This document shows positions 10,847-21,796 of a stretch of DNA of 64,000 nucleotides, piece by piece (the first letter of the stretch is position 1; the number at the start of each line of letters is the position of its first letter). This DNA is from Oreohelix idahoensis (taxonomy: Eukaryota > Mollusca > Gastropoda > Stylommatophora > Oreohelicidae): the NCBI GenBank assembly GCA_024509875.1, contig JAMPIV010009928.1, positions 494,001 to 558,000 of the forward strand. Direction: 5' to 3'. The notes beneath the pieces were generated by a model. That model was not told the origin of the DNA. It saw only the letters and a program-made list of their open reading frames with translations, and did not search any database. The position numbers were made by a program, and so were the translations under genes.

Positions 10847-12089
10847 TATTTTTTGGGTTTAGAGGCATTGAACATTTTGTGAGCCCATCTGCCTTTCCAC
10901 CCAATTACCATTTCATCCAAAGACAGCTCCTGGTAAGGGTAAAATGCTTCCTGGAATCTAGATAACATTTTCTGTAGAAATCGTTCGATCTTTGCTTTAC
11001 CTTGTGCGTCTACATCACTCACATGAAACATCATGTGATATAGCATCTGAAACCTATTCTGTGTAAACATCTGTCTGTACCAGGGAGTTTGCATAAAGCC
11101 TTCATTAGACCAATAATCACTAATGGCTGGTTTTTTCACAATTCCCATTGCTATTATCACAGCAAAAAACTTGCACAGTTCTGGAGATGTAACTGGATAC
11201 CAGTTTTGATAGACAGATCTTTTTGTCGCCGTTTCTGAATTTGACTGACAGAGTCGATCAGCATATTAATTTATAGAAACAGTAAGCTCATCTATAATCT
11301 CATTAGTTAAAAGAGCTTTGAGACAATAAAATGCATAAGAATCATCAGGTATAATATTTGGATTCACACCTGTAATCCTAGCATGAGGCGGTACAAAGTG
11401 GAAAGCATTTTGTGTTGAGCCAGCATCAACTTCATTCCACCTAATTTCCTCATTCATTGTACTTGTATTACCATCAGTACTTGTGGATTCTGCTTCTTTA
11501 TGGGTTGATCTAGATGTAGGCCTATCTTCTCTTAATCTTTTCTTCATGGGAGCTTTACCTTTTCCTTGTCTTTTCACTGGCCTGGCATTTCTAGTGCTAG
11601 TACTAGTGACAGAACCAGCTAGGGGAAACGCCCCCTTCTCATCTGATTCAGTGTTTTGATTACATACATCTTCGCTTGGCAAAATATATTCTGAATCTGA
11701 ACTGTCATCTTCACTCGATAACTGATCATCCTCATGTTCGATCCAAGAAGAAATAAGTCATGCTGCTTGCACCGCCGATAACCTTTGCTTACAATCATTT
11801 GAAGATGAAGCCAATTTGGTTAGAAAAAATGTGTTTACGATCAACAGCCGAACAAAGGTACTAAAAATCGAATGTAATAACTAATACAAAAAATTACACC
11901 ACGCTAAAATTGTAAACAGATTGAATACAGGAAGTGACGTTAAATGTTGGATTGGATAAAACATCGACAATTTTTCATTAACTCTTTGCCGATAGAAACT
12001 TCATGTCTAAAGCCACTTCACGGGGCTTGCTGTATATTTGGTACCAAATAGGCGCCACTTCACGGAGCGAACCGGGTACTAAGAGTTAA

Positions 12090-12438
12090 GGAAAAAAAAT
12101 ATATATAGACAAATGTTGTTACATGCAAAAAAGAGGACATGTCTTATTCCATTCATTCAAAATTCATATTTTTATTTTAACTCTTGCATACGCAGCAATG
12201 ATGACAGAACACTTGCCTAATCAGTCAACAAATATTAAGCTCATTATTTTAATGAATAAAATGGCAGTTAACAACCAACAGTTCTGATACATTGTAAATA
12301 TGACAGAAGAGATTAATGTTTTATTACCTTCAAGAACATAGCAAGATGTGCTAGTGGTTTAGACTTAATCCTAGCAACATACTCAGCAATTTAAAAAAAA
12401 AGAAAATCTTTGCACTTTGTACAGAAGGTAGTCCGATA
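12090..12438. other. AT-rich spacer
   Basis: No coding, array or terminal-repeat signal recognised. Confidence 0.4.
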
Positions 12439-12552
12439 GGGGCCATCCATAAAAGACGTCCACAAAATTCTGGCAGTTTTTTACCCTCCCCTCCCCCATC
12501 TCCACTTTTGATTGACCCCTCTCCCCTTGTGGACGTCCACTCCACATGGTCT
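12438..12552 (+). mobile_element. Small DNA-transposon-like element (MITE), copy 1
   Basis: GGGGCCATCCATAAAAGACG at the left and GTGGACGTCCACTCC at the right share the inverted core GACGTCCAC/GTGGACGTC. An inverted relative lies at 12860-13000. Confidence 0.55.
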
Positions 12553-12589
12553 TGATTAAACATATAAGCTTACATTTTTAATCACCTAC

Positions 12590-12845
12590 CTATACTCAAA
12601 ACTTAATCTAATTATGAAATCACAATAATTGTGATGTCAGTTCCCAGAGAGTTAATATACTAAGGTTGTTTGTTCCAGAGAACAGGAGCATAGAAGTTAA
12701 AACCTGTTCGTATTAGAGATTTTGAGTCTAGAAGAACTGGAAGGCCTGGCAACAGGGACAAAATCTGAAGAACGTTTATTTGGGTTTAGCTGGACAGTAA
12801 GAAGCTTTCGAAGATGAGAGGGTTTGTTTCTCTTGATAGATTTGT
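12590..12845 (-). pseudogene. Degraded LINE C-terminal fragment
   Basis: The minus strand reads SLIRTGFNFYAPVLWNKQP, which resembles the APxLWNxLP motif near the C-terminus of CR1/jockey-type LINE proteins and parallels the clearer copy at 21900-21960. The assignment rests on one motif. Confidence 0.35.
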
Positions 12846-12859
12846 ATGTGAGTGAGAGG

Positions 12860-13000
12860 TGCCATGTGGTTTGTGAACTGGACGTCCGCTTTCAACTTAA
12901 AAACCCCCCCCCCCCCCCCCCTTCCCAGTCCACAGTTGTCCACTTTTTACATACCCCTCCCTCCCCCTCTCCTGTGGATATCTTTTATGGATAGCCCCAT
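12860..13000 (-). mobile_element. Small DNA-transposon-like element (MITE), copy 2, inverted
   Basis: It is the reverse-complement relative of 12438-12552, with GGATATCTTTTATGGATAGC at the right and GGACGTCCGCTTTC at the left. It contains a run of about 20 cytosines (12904-12922). Confidence 0.5.
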
Positions 13001-13232
13001 AACAGATACTAACGTAAGTTTTAGAGATTTCATTATACTATGTCCAGCTTTGTGAGGCAGGGTGATCAGTTCCTATCCTTGCTGTCTTTGCCTTCCTTAA
13101 CTGAAGAGCAGGGTCAGGTACATCACATTCACAGCTTGATAAACTGGAGCGTGATACTACCAAGTTTTGATCCAGGAACCTTATAACTTAGCCGCTGAAA
13201 AGCCAGTGCTCTAACCAAGATGCTCTTTAAGC
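12993..13232 (-). mobile_element. SINE-1, tRNA-derived, diverged copy
   Basis: It follows the SINE-1 consensus seen at 57443-57690: a tRNA-like head (minus strand GAGCACTGGCT, then a B-box-like CTGGATCAAAAC), the CAGTTTATCAAGCTGTGA body, and the tail with CATAGTATAATGAAATC. The tRNA head is on the right. Confidence 0.65.
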
Positions 13233-13837
13233 TACCTGTCATGAATAAAAATGTGAAATTTTCCACACCATACCAACATTTCCTAGAGCTAATGGTATGG
13301 GACAGGAAGCTTGGCATCAGTTTGTTAATGGCCTATGCAGCTTGAGGAGTTGCTAGGTAGTGATGATGATACAAGCATGTCTGGAATATTTCCTGTGTTA
13401 CAGAAACATAACACAAAAAGTATTGTGACCTTTACAAAAGGAATCCTTGACTATTACTAAAAATAAATCATTCAAAGTCTTCACAAATTATAAAGTTAAA
13501 AATCAAAGCCAAGTATAAGAATCTTTCTGCTTGTCAAGCTGCAAAAATCTGGCTTATGTTTCAGAAATAACTGCCTAAAGTATCTGTCTCTACTTTGACA
13601 TCAAAGATTTCAGAAAGACATTATTAACCGATGAATCCCAAGGTTAAAAAAACATTGATTCCAACAGCCATGTTGATCAGAGCAAGAACACTGACTTTGA
13701 AAATGCCATATGAGTGATAATTTCTATTTATTCTCATTGTTTTACATTTAAAAAAACATCTACACAAGCACATTTGCCAAACTTTCAATTCTGGTACCAG
13801 TTTGCCCTGTGTGGCAAAGTTGCTCATCCTGGATCAA
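13233..13837. other. No feature seen
   Basis: AT-rich, no motif recognised on either strand. Confidence 0.35.
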
Positions 13838-14228
13838 CAGGGTGTCCCAAAAGTCCTTATACCACAAAGTATTTTGTTTATATATGTATTTCTGTTATAA
13901 AATATATTTTAATGTATTACTTTAGTCTTATATCTTATATATATATCGGATATTGAGTATATACTCAAGGATCAACTAAGGTCAGCCACTGTCACTGCAA
14001 TGCATCACACAGCAAATGTTACACAATATGAACTTGTCGATATATTATCCTGCGTGATGAGAGCAATAGTGCCCATCCTATTATTATTGATGTTTGAGTT
14101 ATAGTGCAAATATGAACATCAGAAATATATCTGATTTGAAAAAAAAAGAAAAAAAATTTATAAACTTGATTTTCTTATACAAAATAAAATTGTTGGTGTA
14201 GGTGTACATGGACTTTTGAGACATGCTG
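13838..14228. mobile_element. mariner-like non-autonomous element
   Basis: Begins CAGGGTGTCCCAAAAGTCC and ends with the complement of CAGCATGTCTCAAAAGTCC. The interior (391 bp in all) is AT-rich and has no transposase motif. These termini are the pattern of a mariner-related group; the same start is at 21111. Confidence 0.6.
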
Positions 14229-14279
14229 TAGATATAAACCAAAGTCAGCTACATTTGGATTGTATAAATTACCACCAGA

Positions 14280-14535
14280 GAAGATGTAAAGGTCTGTATC
14301 TTTTTACCTGAAATCCTGGGGGGTAGCTTTGTTGCTGAAACCAGATATTTTTGGTTTTCAGATATCGCCAAAATCGACCCAAAACCCCCCCCCCCCCCCC
14401 CCAAAAAAAAGCAACCCAAAATTGCCCCAAATAATCAGATATCAGCCAAATTGTGATTAAAAAAGTAGTCCAAATAAAATTTCTATTGTCATAATATTTT
14501 GGTTTTCGGGTGTTCGGATAAAAGAATATAGACAT
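14280..14535. mobile_element. Tigger/pogo-like MITE (family T), copy 1
   Basis: The complement carries ACAAAGCT, CCCCCAGGATTTCAGG and CAGACCTTTACATC, parallel to 63210-63260. The rest is rich in TTCGG and CCGAAA fragments as in 18600-18790. It includes an 18-base cytosine run at 14385-14402. Confidence 0.5.
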
Positions 14536-14789
14536 GTTTTCAGTCTGAACTATACCTCAAATAACAGGGGGTCAAAAGGTTCAAACTGAAATATCTTACA
14601 AAGCTGGGGAAAAAAAATGTGAATTAGAGAGTACTCACACATATCACACCATTCATTTACAGCGCACATGTACAAGGTTAATCATGCCAGAATAAGTACA
14701 GTGGGTTAATCATGGCAGAAAGTGTACAGAAAAAAACATTGACACGTTTTACAAAATGTGCATGTTTATATAAAGTTATACAACATGAA

Positions 14790-15355
14790 ATAGCTAACTC
14801 ATAAACTCTGAGGTTATTCATTAAGTTATACACTGTAGACAGTTATTTCTTAACTTAGGTATAACATAGATTTTAGTTATAAACTGGGCAGTTATTCTCA
14901 TTAAATTATACCTTGTTAATTTAGAAACAGAACAGACTTAGTTATAAACTGAGCAGTTATTCATCAAGGTATAAACTGTGGATGGTTGCTTGTATAGACA
15001 CAGCAAAGACTTCAGTTATAAACTTCATCACGTTATACCTTGTTCATTCAGACACAGCATAGATTTTAGTTAAACATTGGACATTTATTCACCAAGTTAT
15101 ACCTTGTTAATTTAGACACAGCATAAATTTCAGTTATAAACTGGACAGATATTCATCAAGTTATACTCTGTTAACTTAAACACAGCATAGATTTCAGTTA
15201 TAAACTGGACAGTCATTCGTTAAGCTATACCTTGTTAACTTAAACACAGCATAGATTTCAGTTAAAAACTGGACAATTATTTGTCAAGTTATACTCTGTT
15301 AACTTAGACACAGCATAGATTTCAGTTATAAACTGGACAGTTATTCATTAAGTTA
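14790..15355. repeat. Tandem array of about 78-bp units, left part
   Basis: Units contain TTATACCTTGTTAACTTA, ACACAGCATAGATTTCAG and TTATAAACTGGACAGTTATT. The array continues after the SINE at 15659-16425, so it spanned about 1.35 kb before the insertion. Confidence 0.9.
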
Positions 15356-15365
15356 TACTCTGTTA

Positions 15366-15648
15366 TGTATCGAGGAACCGCAGTAGCACAGTGGTTAGTA
15401 CACTGGCGTTCTAGCTCAGTGGTCCATGGTCTGATCCCCAGTTGTGGGGTGGGATTTTTTAGACCACAAACGGCTCCGAGGTCGACCCAGCCTCATGAAT
15501 TGGGTACCAGAGCAACTCTGGGAAGGTTAAGGCGGCCGGCGTGACGCTGACCACATCACTACTAGTGTGCCGATGGTCGAGAAAATATGGGCCTAACACC
15601 ATATTCCCAATATGCCTCAATGGACGTGTAAAGGGATCCTTTACCTTC
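15366..15648 (+). mobile_element. SINE-2, tRNA-derived, 283 bp
   Basis: The head GTAGCACAGTGGTTAGTACA resembles a tRNA A box and GGTCTGATCCCC a B box. It is flanked by a perfect 10-bp TSD, TACTCTGTTA, at 15356-15365 and 15649-15658. The body is GC-richer than its surroundings. It inserted into the 78-bp array. RNA polymerase III would read it rightward. Confidence 0.85.
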
Positions 15649-15658
15649 TACTCTGTTA

Positions 15659-16425
15659 ATCTAGACACAGTATAGATTTCAGTTATAAACTGGACAGTTA
15701 TTCAGCAAGTTATACCTTGTTAATTTAGACACAGCATAGACTTCAGTTATAAATTGGACAGTTATTCATTAACTTATACCTTGTTAACTTAAACACAGCT
15801 TAGATTTCAGTTATAAATTGGACAGTTATTCAATATGTTATGCCTTGTTAACTTAAACACAGCACAGACCAGTTATAGAATGGACATTTATGTATCAAGT
15901 TATTTACTGTGGACAGTTGCCTATTAACTTAGGCACAACATTGACAGTTATATAATGGTCAGCCACTGATTAAGTTATACACTATGGACAGGTACTTGTT
16001 AACTTAGACAGAGCATAGACTTCGGACATAAACTGATCAGTCAGTCACTAATCTTGTTAACTTTAACACAGCACAGACTTCAGTTATAAACTGTGCAATC
16101 ACTCATCATGTTATACCTTGTTAACTTAAACACAACACAGACTTCAGTAATAAGCTGTACAATCACTAATCATGTTATACCTTGTTAACTTAAACAAAGC
16201 ACAGACTTCAGTTATAAACTGTGCAATCACTCATTATGTTATACCTTGTTAACTTAAACATAGCACAGACTTTGGTTATAAACTATGCAATCACTCATCA
16301 TGTTATACCTTGTTAACTTAAACATAGCACAGACTTCAGTTATAAACTGAGCAATCACTCATCATGTTATACCTTGCTAATTTAGACACAACACAGACTT
16401 CAGTTATTAACTGTGTGGAGCAAGC
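15659..16425. repeat. Tandem array of about 78-bp units, right part
   Basis: Continuation of the array at 14790. Later units carry GCAATCACTCATCATGTT in place of GGACAGTTATTCATCAAG, a subfamily within the array. Confidence 0.9.
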
Positions 16426-16720
16426 ATATAAGGCATCAATTTTCAGCTCAAACATAGGAGCTGGAAATTCAGTGGTCACATACTATGCATGAAAAAAAAA
16501 AAGAGATAGCCAATACAGGCAATGGACCTGACTTCACATGGGGGCAGAGTGAGAAATATACAATCCCAGAACATTGAGATGGATTCCTGAGGCAGAACTC
16601 CAAAGAAAAAGACGTGAGGTGTGGAAGAGAGAGACACAGAGAGAGATACATGAGTGGACTGAGTAGAAGTTTTATTTCTACCTTATGCACCCACAGGCGT
16701 GATGAGGACAGATGATGATG
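16426..16720. other. No feature seen
   Basis: Spacer between arrays. A short minus-strand open stretch (16690-16469) has no recognisable motif. Confidence 0.35.
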
Positions 16721-16724
16721 AATT

Positions 16725-17220
16725 CTGCAGTTATTTGTTATGTTATACGAATCACAAAGTTACTTGTTACATTATCCTAAGTGCACAGCAATGTATTATA
16801 TTTTCCTAATCATACAGTTAATTGTCATATTATCCTAAGTGCACATTTATTTTTTATGTTATCCCCAGTGCATTTATTTATTTTGTTGTACTCAGTACAG
16901 TCAATTGTTATGTCATCCTCAGTGCACAGTTAACTGTCACATTATCCTAAGCACACAGTTAATAGTCATATTTCCTAAGTGCACAGTTAATTGTTTTGTT
17001 TTACTCAGGGCCCAGTTACTTGCAATGTTACCCTCAGTACACTGCTATACACAGTGCTCAGATATTTGTTAAACTGTACACTGTGCACCATCACCAGTTA
17101 AATTACACACAGTGCACTATTACATGTTAAATTACACACTGTGCACTATCACCTGTTAAAATACACACAGTGCAATATTACATGTTAAACTACACATAGC
17201 ACATATGTTCTTTGTGCAGT
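16725..17220. repeat. Degenerate tandem array, CACAGTTAnTTGTYATRTTA
   Basis: Units such as GTGCACAGTTAATTGTCAT recur about every 40-50 bases; after 17080 they shift to TGTTAAATTACACACAGTGC. Confidence 0.8.
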
Positions 17221-17227
17221 ATCCAAT

Positions 17228-17335
17228 GCACTCTTCTTCTTCTTCCTCGTTCGTCCTGAAAAGGACGTTGGTTGCGTTGTGTCTGTTTATACCAGAGCTG
17301 CGATATCTGCGCCTTTCAGCCGACACATCTCCAAT
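17228..17335 (-). mobile_element. Retroposon 3' tail, inverted relative of 4707-5012
   Basis: CTTCTTCTTCTTCCTCGTTC, then GTCCTGAAAAGGACGTTGG, is the reverse complement of 4920-5012, including the GAA tail. Confidence 0.75.
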
Positions 17336-17574
17336 GCACTCAAAACTATACTAAAAAAAAAAAAATTATATATTCTCAAGAACCTACTAATGTGTGGGTC
17401 AGTTCCTGGAAGCACTAAAGTTCAAGGTCATAAAACCAAAGTTCATGCATACATGATTACATGTCATGCATTAATACAAGCCAAATATCATACACAATGA
17501 TAGTTACCACACAATGTACATGTTTAAGAAATTAAATAAATAAAATAAAATTCATTATTGTTAGGACACTTAAA

Positions 17575-18215
17575 ATTCATTCACACATCCAAGAGCAGAA
17601 TAGCACATAATGTAAATCATAAAAGGTAAGTTCACGCACCCAAGACCAGAATACCATGTAACGAACGTACCCTCAAAATCATGCAGCTAAATGCAAACCA
17701 GCAAACAATATAAGTCACTTAGTACCAGTTCACACACCCAGGAACAGTACAACAAACAACATAAGTCACTCCAAATCCGTTCACACATTCAAGACCAGAA
17801 AAACAAACAGCACAGGCCACTCATGCCACTCCATATTTGTTCACCCATCCAAGGCCAGTACATCAAACGTAGTCACTACACATCAGTTCATACATCCAAG
17901 ACTAGAACAGCAAACATAAGTCACTCAGTTCACACATCCAAATCCAGTATACCACACTATATCAGTTCACATATACAAGATCAATACAACAAACAATATC
18001 AGTTCACATACAACAAACCACATCAGTTCACACATCCAAAACTAGTACAACAAACCACATCAGTTCACATATCCAAAACCAGTACAACAAACAACATCAG
18101 TTCACAGATCCAAACCAGTACAAAAAAACCATATCAGTTCACACATCCAAGATCAATACAACAAAAACTATACGCCACTCCATATCTGTACATACACATT
18201 CAAGACCAACACAGC
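17575..18215. repeat. Tandem array of about 45-bp units
   Basis: Units of CAGTTCACACATCCAAGACC, AGTACAACAAACAACAT and AGTCACTC. The 184-codon plus-strand open frame here (17691-18245) is a repeat product. Confidence 0.85.
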
Positions 18216-18598
18216 AAGAAAAAGTGTCCTTACACACAAATTTGAAGGCACATTTAATAATTTATGTACAACACTGCAGTCAAAGTAACAAGTTCAACGT
18301 TTATGTATTTAAAGTTTTGCCAAAACTTTCACAATAAGAAAAACAGGATCTAAACTTTCATAATAAAAATTATGGAGAAAAAAGCATGCCAAAAAAAAAA
18401 AAAAAAAAAAAACAACACACCTCTTACTTGAAATGCATCCACTAACACATGATACATATTTACAAACACACAAACATCACATACATATCAGTGATACAAT
18501 CAATATTTCCTATAAGCTGCGTGTGCAAACAACCACACACTAGTTATGAAGTCAATGCACGACAGGAAATTTAACTGTGCATAACAAGTTAAATTCTA
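18216..18598. other. AT-rich spacer with poly-A run
   Basis: Contains an A-run at 18392-18411 and no recognisable gene. Confidence 0.4.
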
Positions 18599-18599
18599 A

Positions 18600-18795
18600 A
18601 AATAAAGTATAATACGTGCGTAACCCAGAATCTCCGAAATGCTCTGGGACGGCCGTATTTTGGAAATAGGATTTTTTGGGGTTTTCGGATTTCGCCCAAA
18701 CTAGCCCAGAAATCAGTTTGAAAATCGCCCAAAAGTTGGCTGAAAAAACTTTTGATTTTTGTAATATTTCTGTTTTTGGTTGTTTGGATGTGGGT
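18600..18795. mobile_element. Tigger/pogo-like MITE (family T), copy 2
   Basis: GGGGTTTTCGGATTTCGCCC, GAAAATCGCCCAAAAGTTGG and TTTTTGGTTGTTTGGATGTG resemble 14340-14530 and 63060-63200. Confidence 0.45.
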
Positions 18796-18934
18796 TATGC
18801 ATATGTAATAATAAAATAAACATGTGTGTCCATTGAAAAATACAAAATCGACCACACAATACTGGATATGATTGGCCCAACTTAACTGCACATTTTCATT
18901 ACTATTCAAAACTTTTAGCACTTTTTTCATCATT

Positions 18935-19065
18935 TTCCTTTGTGCTCCTTACAGAGCATAGCGTCACCACTGTAGCTGGTCCCCTTGAAGGAAGCCTGCT
19001 GCAGTGGTAGTTTCTGAGGCAACTAGTTTTACATGACAAGGTTGCCAGCCTCATTAGCACTGTAT
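18935..19065 (+). repeat. Module M (also found within the LTRs), copy
   Basis: TGCTCCTTACAGAGCAT, CCTGCTGCAGTGGTAGTTTC and TACATGACAAGGTTGCCAGC match the order of segments in the LTRs (51932-52085) and at 39430-39560. Confidence 0.5.
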
Positions 19066-19244
19066 TAGGAGACTCTAAATTTAGCATACACTCAATTTAG
19101 CATGCACAAGTTTTCATCACTGAGAAAAAAAAAATTGCACAACTTGATGGTATGAATCAACACAATATCTATATTTCCAGCAAATGCTTATTTGTGTGCC
19201 CGCGGAAGATTTGCTTATGAAAGAATAAATATAAAGATGTGGTT

Positions 19245-19834
19245 GCATTGTGAGAAATTATAGTTTATCCTCTTCTAAACTACTCAAGTTCAGTGATCCC
19301 AGGAAAATTACAAAAACATGGCCAATAGACACAGAAAGTTATGTTATATTCAAGAGCTGCTACTGTAACAATCTAATCATTATTGAAAAATATCCATCCT
19401 TCAAAACTGCAGCATGTAATTTACACTCATATTCTGGCTCAGCATATCTTTCCCAATCACTTATTAACAATGAACATTGTGAAATCTGAGTACAGGTCAT
19501 GGCTCACCGATGCTCATCTGGATGAATGTTTGCGTGCAGGATCATCGCCGTACACTCCTAACTATCAAAGTTCGCCACAAACATTCAGCTCCAAATATCA
19601 CATGAATTATACATTTGACTCAAATGATTTGAAGATTAATTTTTTAAATTTAATTATCATTATTTATTTCATTAAATGTGTTTACTTTGACGTATATATG
19701 TATTCTATCTATGCAGTTGTAAAAACGAACCATGTTTTTAAACATAAGTAACTAGCAATATTTGGTTGGTGTCCATCATCCTCTTTATACATCTGAAATG
19801 TGCCCGTGATGTAACAAATGTTGAGAACCCCTGA
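19245..19834 (+). pseudogene. hAT transposase C-terminal relic (BED/EPM2AIP1-like)
   Basis: The dimerisation domain reads YPSFKTAACNLHSYSGSAYL and then, after a +1 shift near 19470, MNIVKSEYRSWLTDAHLDEC and LRAGSSPYTPNY. This is the SxKSxYRxxLTDxHLxxCLR signature. The element appears to end at 19834 with GTTGAGAACCCCTG, the complement of a CAGGGGTTCTCAAC hAT terminus. The left end was not found. Confidence 0.8.
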
Positions 19835-19852
19835 TCTAGGTAAATCAAGTAA

Positions 19853-19908
19853 AATCATGGACAACACCCACATCATGGACAACACCCAAATCATGGACAA
19901 CACCCACA
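19853..19908. repeat. Short tandem repeat, 18 bp x 3
   Basis: ATCATGGACAACACCCAC repeated three times with one change. Confidence 0.9.
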
Positions 19909-20040
19909 GGTGTTTTTCAATAAACTGAACAGGAAGATCCTGTCCCCTCAAGCAGACAATGAAACAAACATCGTCAAGCATAGAAAAAATTAACAGTGTT
20001 AAGTTACAGGGAAAATGCAAGTGCTGACATGGGGACAGCA

Positions 20041-20214
20041 TAAGAATGTCCAGTGAATTTAAAATGTGTTGTGAATTTGGGCGAGTGTTGTCATGGAAAC
20101 AGATTCACTGCTGAATTATATTGAATTTCTCTTTAATATTTTCTTATGCGTCCCTTGTAGTTACTGCAGATCTCTGAGGAGACAATGAAATAATATGTCT
20201 ACTGTTTTCTTGAG
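20041..20214. other. No feature seen
   Basis: No motif recognised. Confidence 0.3.
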
Positions 20215-20350
20215 CATATCTTCCTCTTCGTACACTCTCAGACGTCCACTTGAATGTTCTCAAAGAAAGCAGTAGTCAGTTTGAATCTCTGTAAAGCTTT
20301 TCCAAGAAAGGTGCTGGAGTCAGTACAGCATATAAGGGGCATCTTAGGCA
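20215..20350 (-). mobile_element. LINE 3'-end fragment (family of 39800-40450)
   Basis: On the minus strand it reads PFLEKLYRDSN and FFENIQVDV, the same C-terminal residues as at 28860-29150 and 39800-39950. Confidence 0.7.
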
Positions 20351-20559
20351 TATGATAAATGATGACTAATGTGAGTTTATGGAATGGGTTGGCGATCTCA
20401 TCATGTTAAACATATTGGTACAGAAACTATGACTGCAGGAGCATGTCCTTTGATACAGGTTTTCTGGAAAGTGGGGGCCAGCTGCAAATAGTGGCCCCCA
20501 TGTTATGTAAGGTGCGAACAACGAGATGATTATGAATATTCTTTATTTTACGGCTGTGT

Positions 20560-20822
20560 ATAAAAGATATCTGGTAATATCGGAATGAAGTTCGCCGAAC
20601 TCTCTGCAGTGAATATGTGTATAATATGTGTATTTTCATACCATTTAGAGTTAGGGTTAGTATTAGGGTGAACCCTAACTCTAAATGGTACGAAAATACA
20701 CATATTATACTAACCCTCAACCCTAACTCAAAATGGTACGAAAATACACATATTATACACATATTCACTGCTGAGTGTTCGGCGAACTTCATTCTGATAT
20801 TACCAGATATCTTTTATTATAT
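20560..20822. repeat. Fold-back inverted repeat, arms about 100 bp
   Basis: The left arm (about 20565-20660, AAAAGATATCTGGTAATATC ... ATTTAGAGTTAGGGTT) is nearly the exact complement of the right arm (to about 20815, GGCGAACTTCATTCTGATAT ... GATATCTTTTATT). The centre carries AACCCTAACTC-like duplications. It would form a long hairpin and looks like a MITE or snap-back element. Confidence 0.85.
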
Positions 20823-21077
20823 TTTATTATACAGTATTTCTACTTCATTTATGATTGTATATACAAAATAGTGGTTTCTACTCAACTTCCGGAGCCAAAA
20901 TAGACAGGAAAAATAATTCATGGGTGTCTATTTTACAGGCTCGGAATGTATCTAGCTGACTCCATAGACATATGCATATGTATCATATATAAATATATAT
21001 AATGTGAAATTCTCAAAAGTTGGAACATTTAAATACTATAGAAACTTCCTTTCACGTCATTTAACAAACACAAGGTA

Positions 21078-21106
21078 AAAAAGTATATATATATATATAT
21101 ATATAG
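21078..21106. repeat. (TA)n microsatellite
   Basis: About 12 TA dinucleotides just left of the mariner-like element. Confidence 0.9.
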
Positions 21107-21110
21107 ATTA

Positions 21111-21336
21111 CAGGGTGTCCTAAAAGTTTCTTCTACAGCAGATGTTGGAAATGTCCACCATGGGCCTCAAGACATGTCTGAACATGCTTCTTCATAATGT
21201 CGAAGACCTTCTGCAGGGTTGTCAGTGGGATCTGTTGAATGTGGGTGGTGATTGCTAGAACGGACAACTCTCACATCAAAACCGCTACTCTAGTCTGCCA
21301 TATATTCAAGTGCACAGTTACTTTTCGGACACCCTG
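21111..21336 (-). mobile_element. mariner-like element, internally deleted, with transposase C-terminal remnant
   Basis: Termini CAGGGTGTCCTAAAAGTTTC and the complement of CAGGGTGTCCGAAAAGTAAC. The minus strand inside reads QKVFDIMKKHVQTCLEAHGG, then HFQHLL and stop, which fits the end of an IS630/mariner-type transposase. It lies between two TA tracts. Confidence 0.7.
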
Positions 21337-21338
21337 TG

Positions 21339-21665
<327 letters not shown>

Positions 21666-21673
21666 GTAAACAA

Positions 21674-21796
21674 AATGGTATTCCCATAGTAGATACTGCC
21701 ATAGTGGAAAGAAGTGTTAGAGACTTCACTATACTAGATCCAGCATAGAGAGGTGGGGGTGACCGGTACCCTTCCTCACTATCTTTTCCTTCCTGT
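21674..21796 (-). mobile_element. SINE-1, 3' half (split copy)
   Basis: Begins with CCCATAGTAGATACTGCCAT and AAGTGTTAGAGACTTCACTA as in other SINE-1 copies, and stops at CTTTTCCTTCC where a LINE is inserted. It resumes at 22289. Confidence 0.85.

Larger units (their letters stand above)
9362..11800 (-). pseudogene. piggyBac transposase (PGBD4-like), disabled
   Basis: Reading right to left, an acidic and basic N-terminal region (11800-11300) is followed by DDSYAFYCLKALLTNEIIDE, a stop near 11264, then the DDE_Tnp_1_7 core: KKPAISDYWSNEGF, QELSLDEMVIGWKGR with the first catalytic Asp, KPKKYHVKTFGLCDSSTGYV. A LINE interrupts after DFGTNT. The reading resumes with FDTLLSTMWKNINGPYSY, VPLLQYLNNRSHYF and the last Asp region MIDYYNQRMNGCDRVDQ. 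A nonsense codon near 9719 precedes the C-terminal zinc ribbon NCVVCSTPQVRVRTSFYCEG with CxxC, CxxC and His residues. Family length is about 550-600 residues, and nearly all of it is traceable. Three or more stops and the insertion make it inactive. Confidence 0.85.
8500..12089 (-). mobile_element. piggyBac-family DNA transposon with TTAA borders
   Basis: TTAA at 8500-8503 and 12086-12089 flank a perfect 9-bp inverted terminus, CTCTTAGTA (8504-8512 and its complement at 12077-12085). The minus strand between them encodes a PGBD-like transposase with its C-terminal zinc ribbon. The 3.6-kb span includes an inserted LINE (about 10185-10770) and a tandem duplication downstream of the transposase stop (8570-9345). 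A second TTAACTCTT at 11978 leaves the right border slightly ambiguous. Confidence 0.85.

Noticed and set aside
17691..18245. 184-codon Gln/His/Ser-rich frame
   Set aside because: It coincides with a degenerate 45-bp array.
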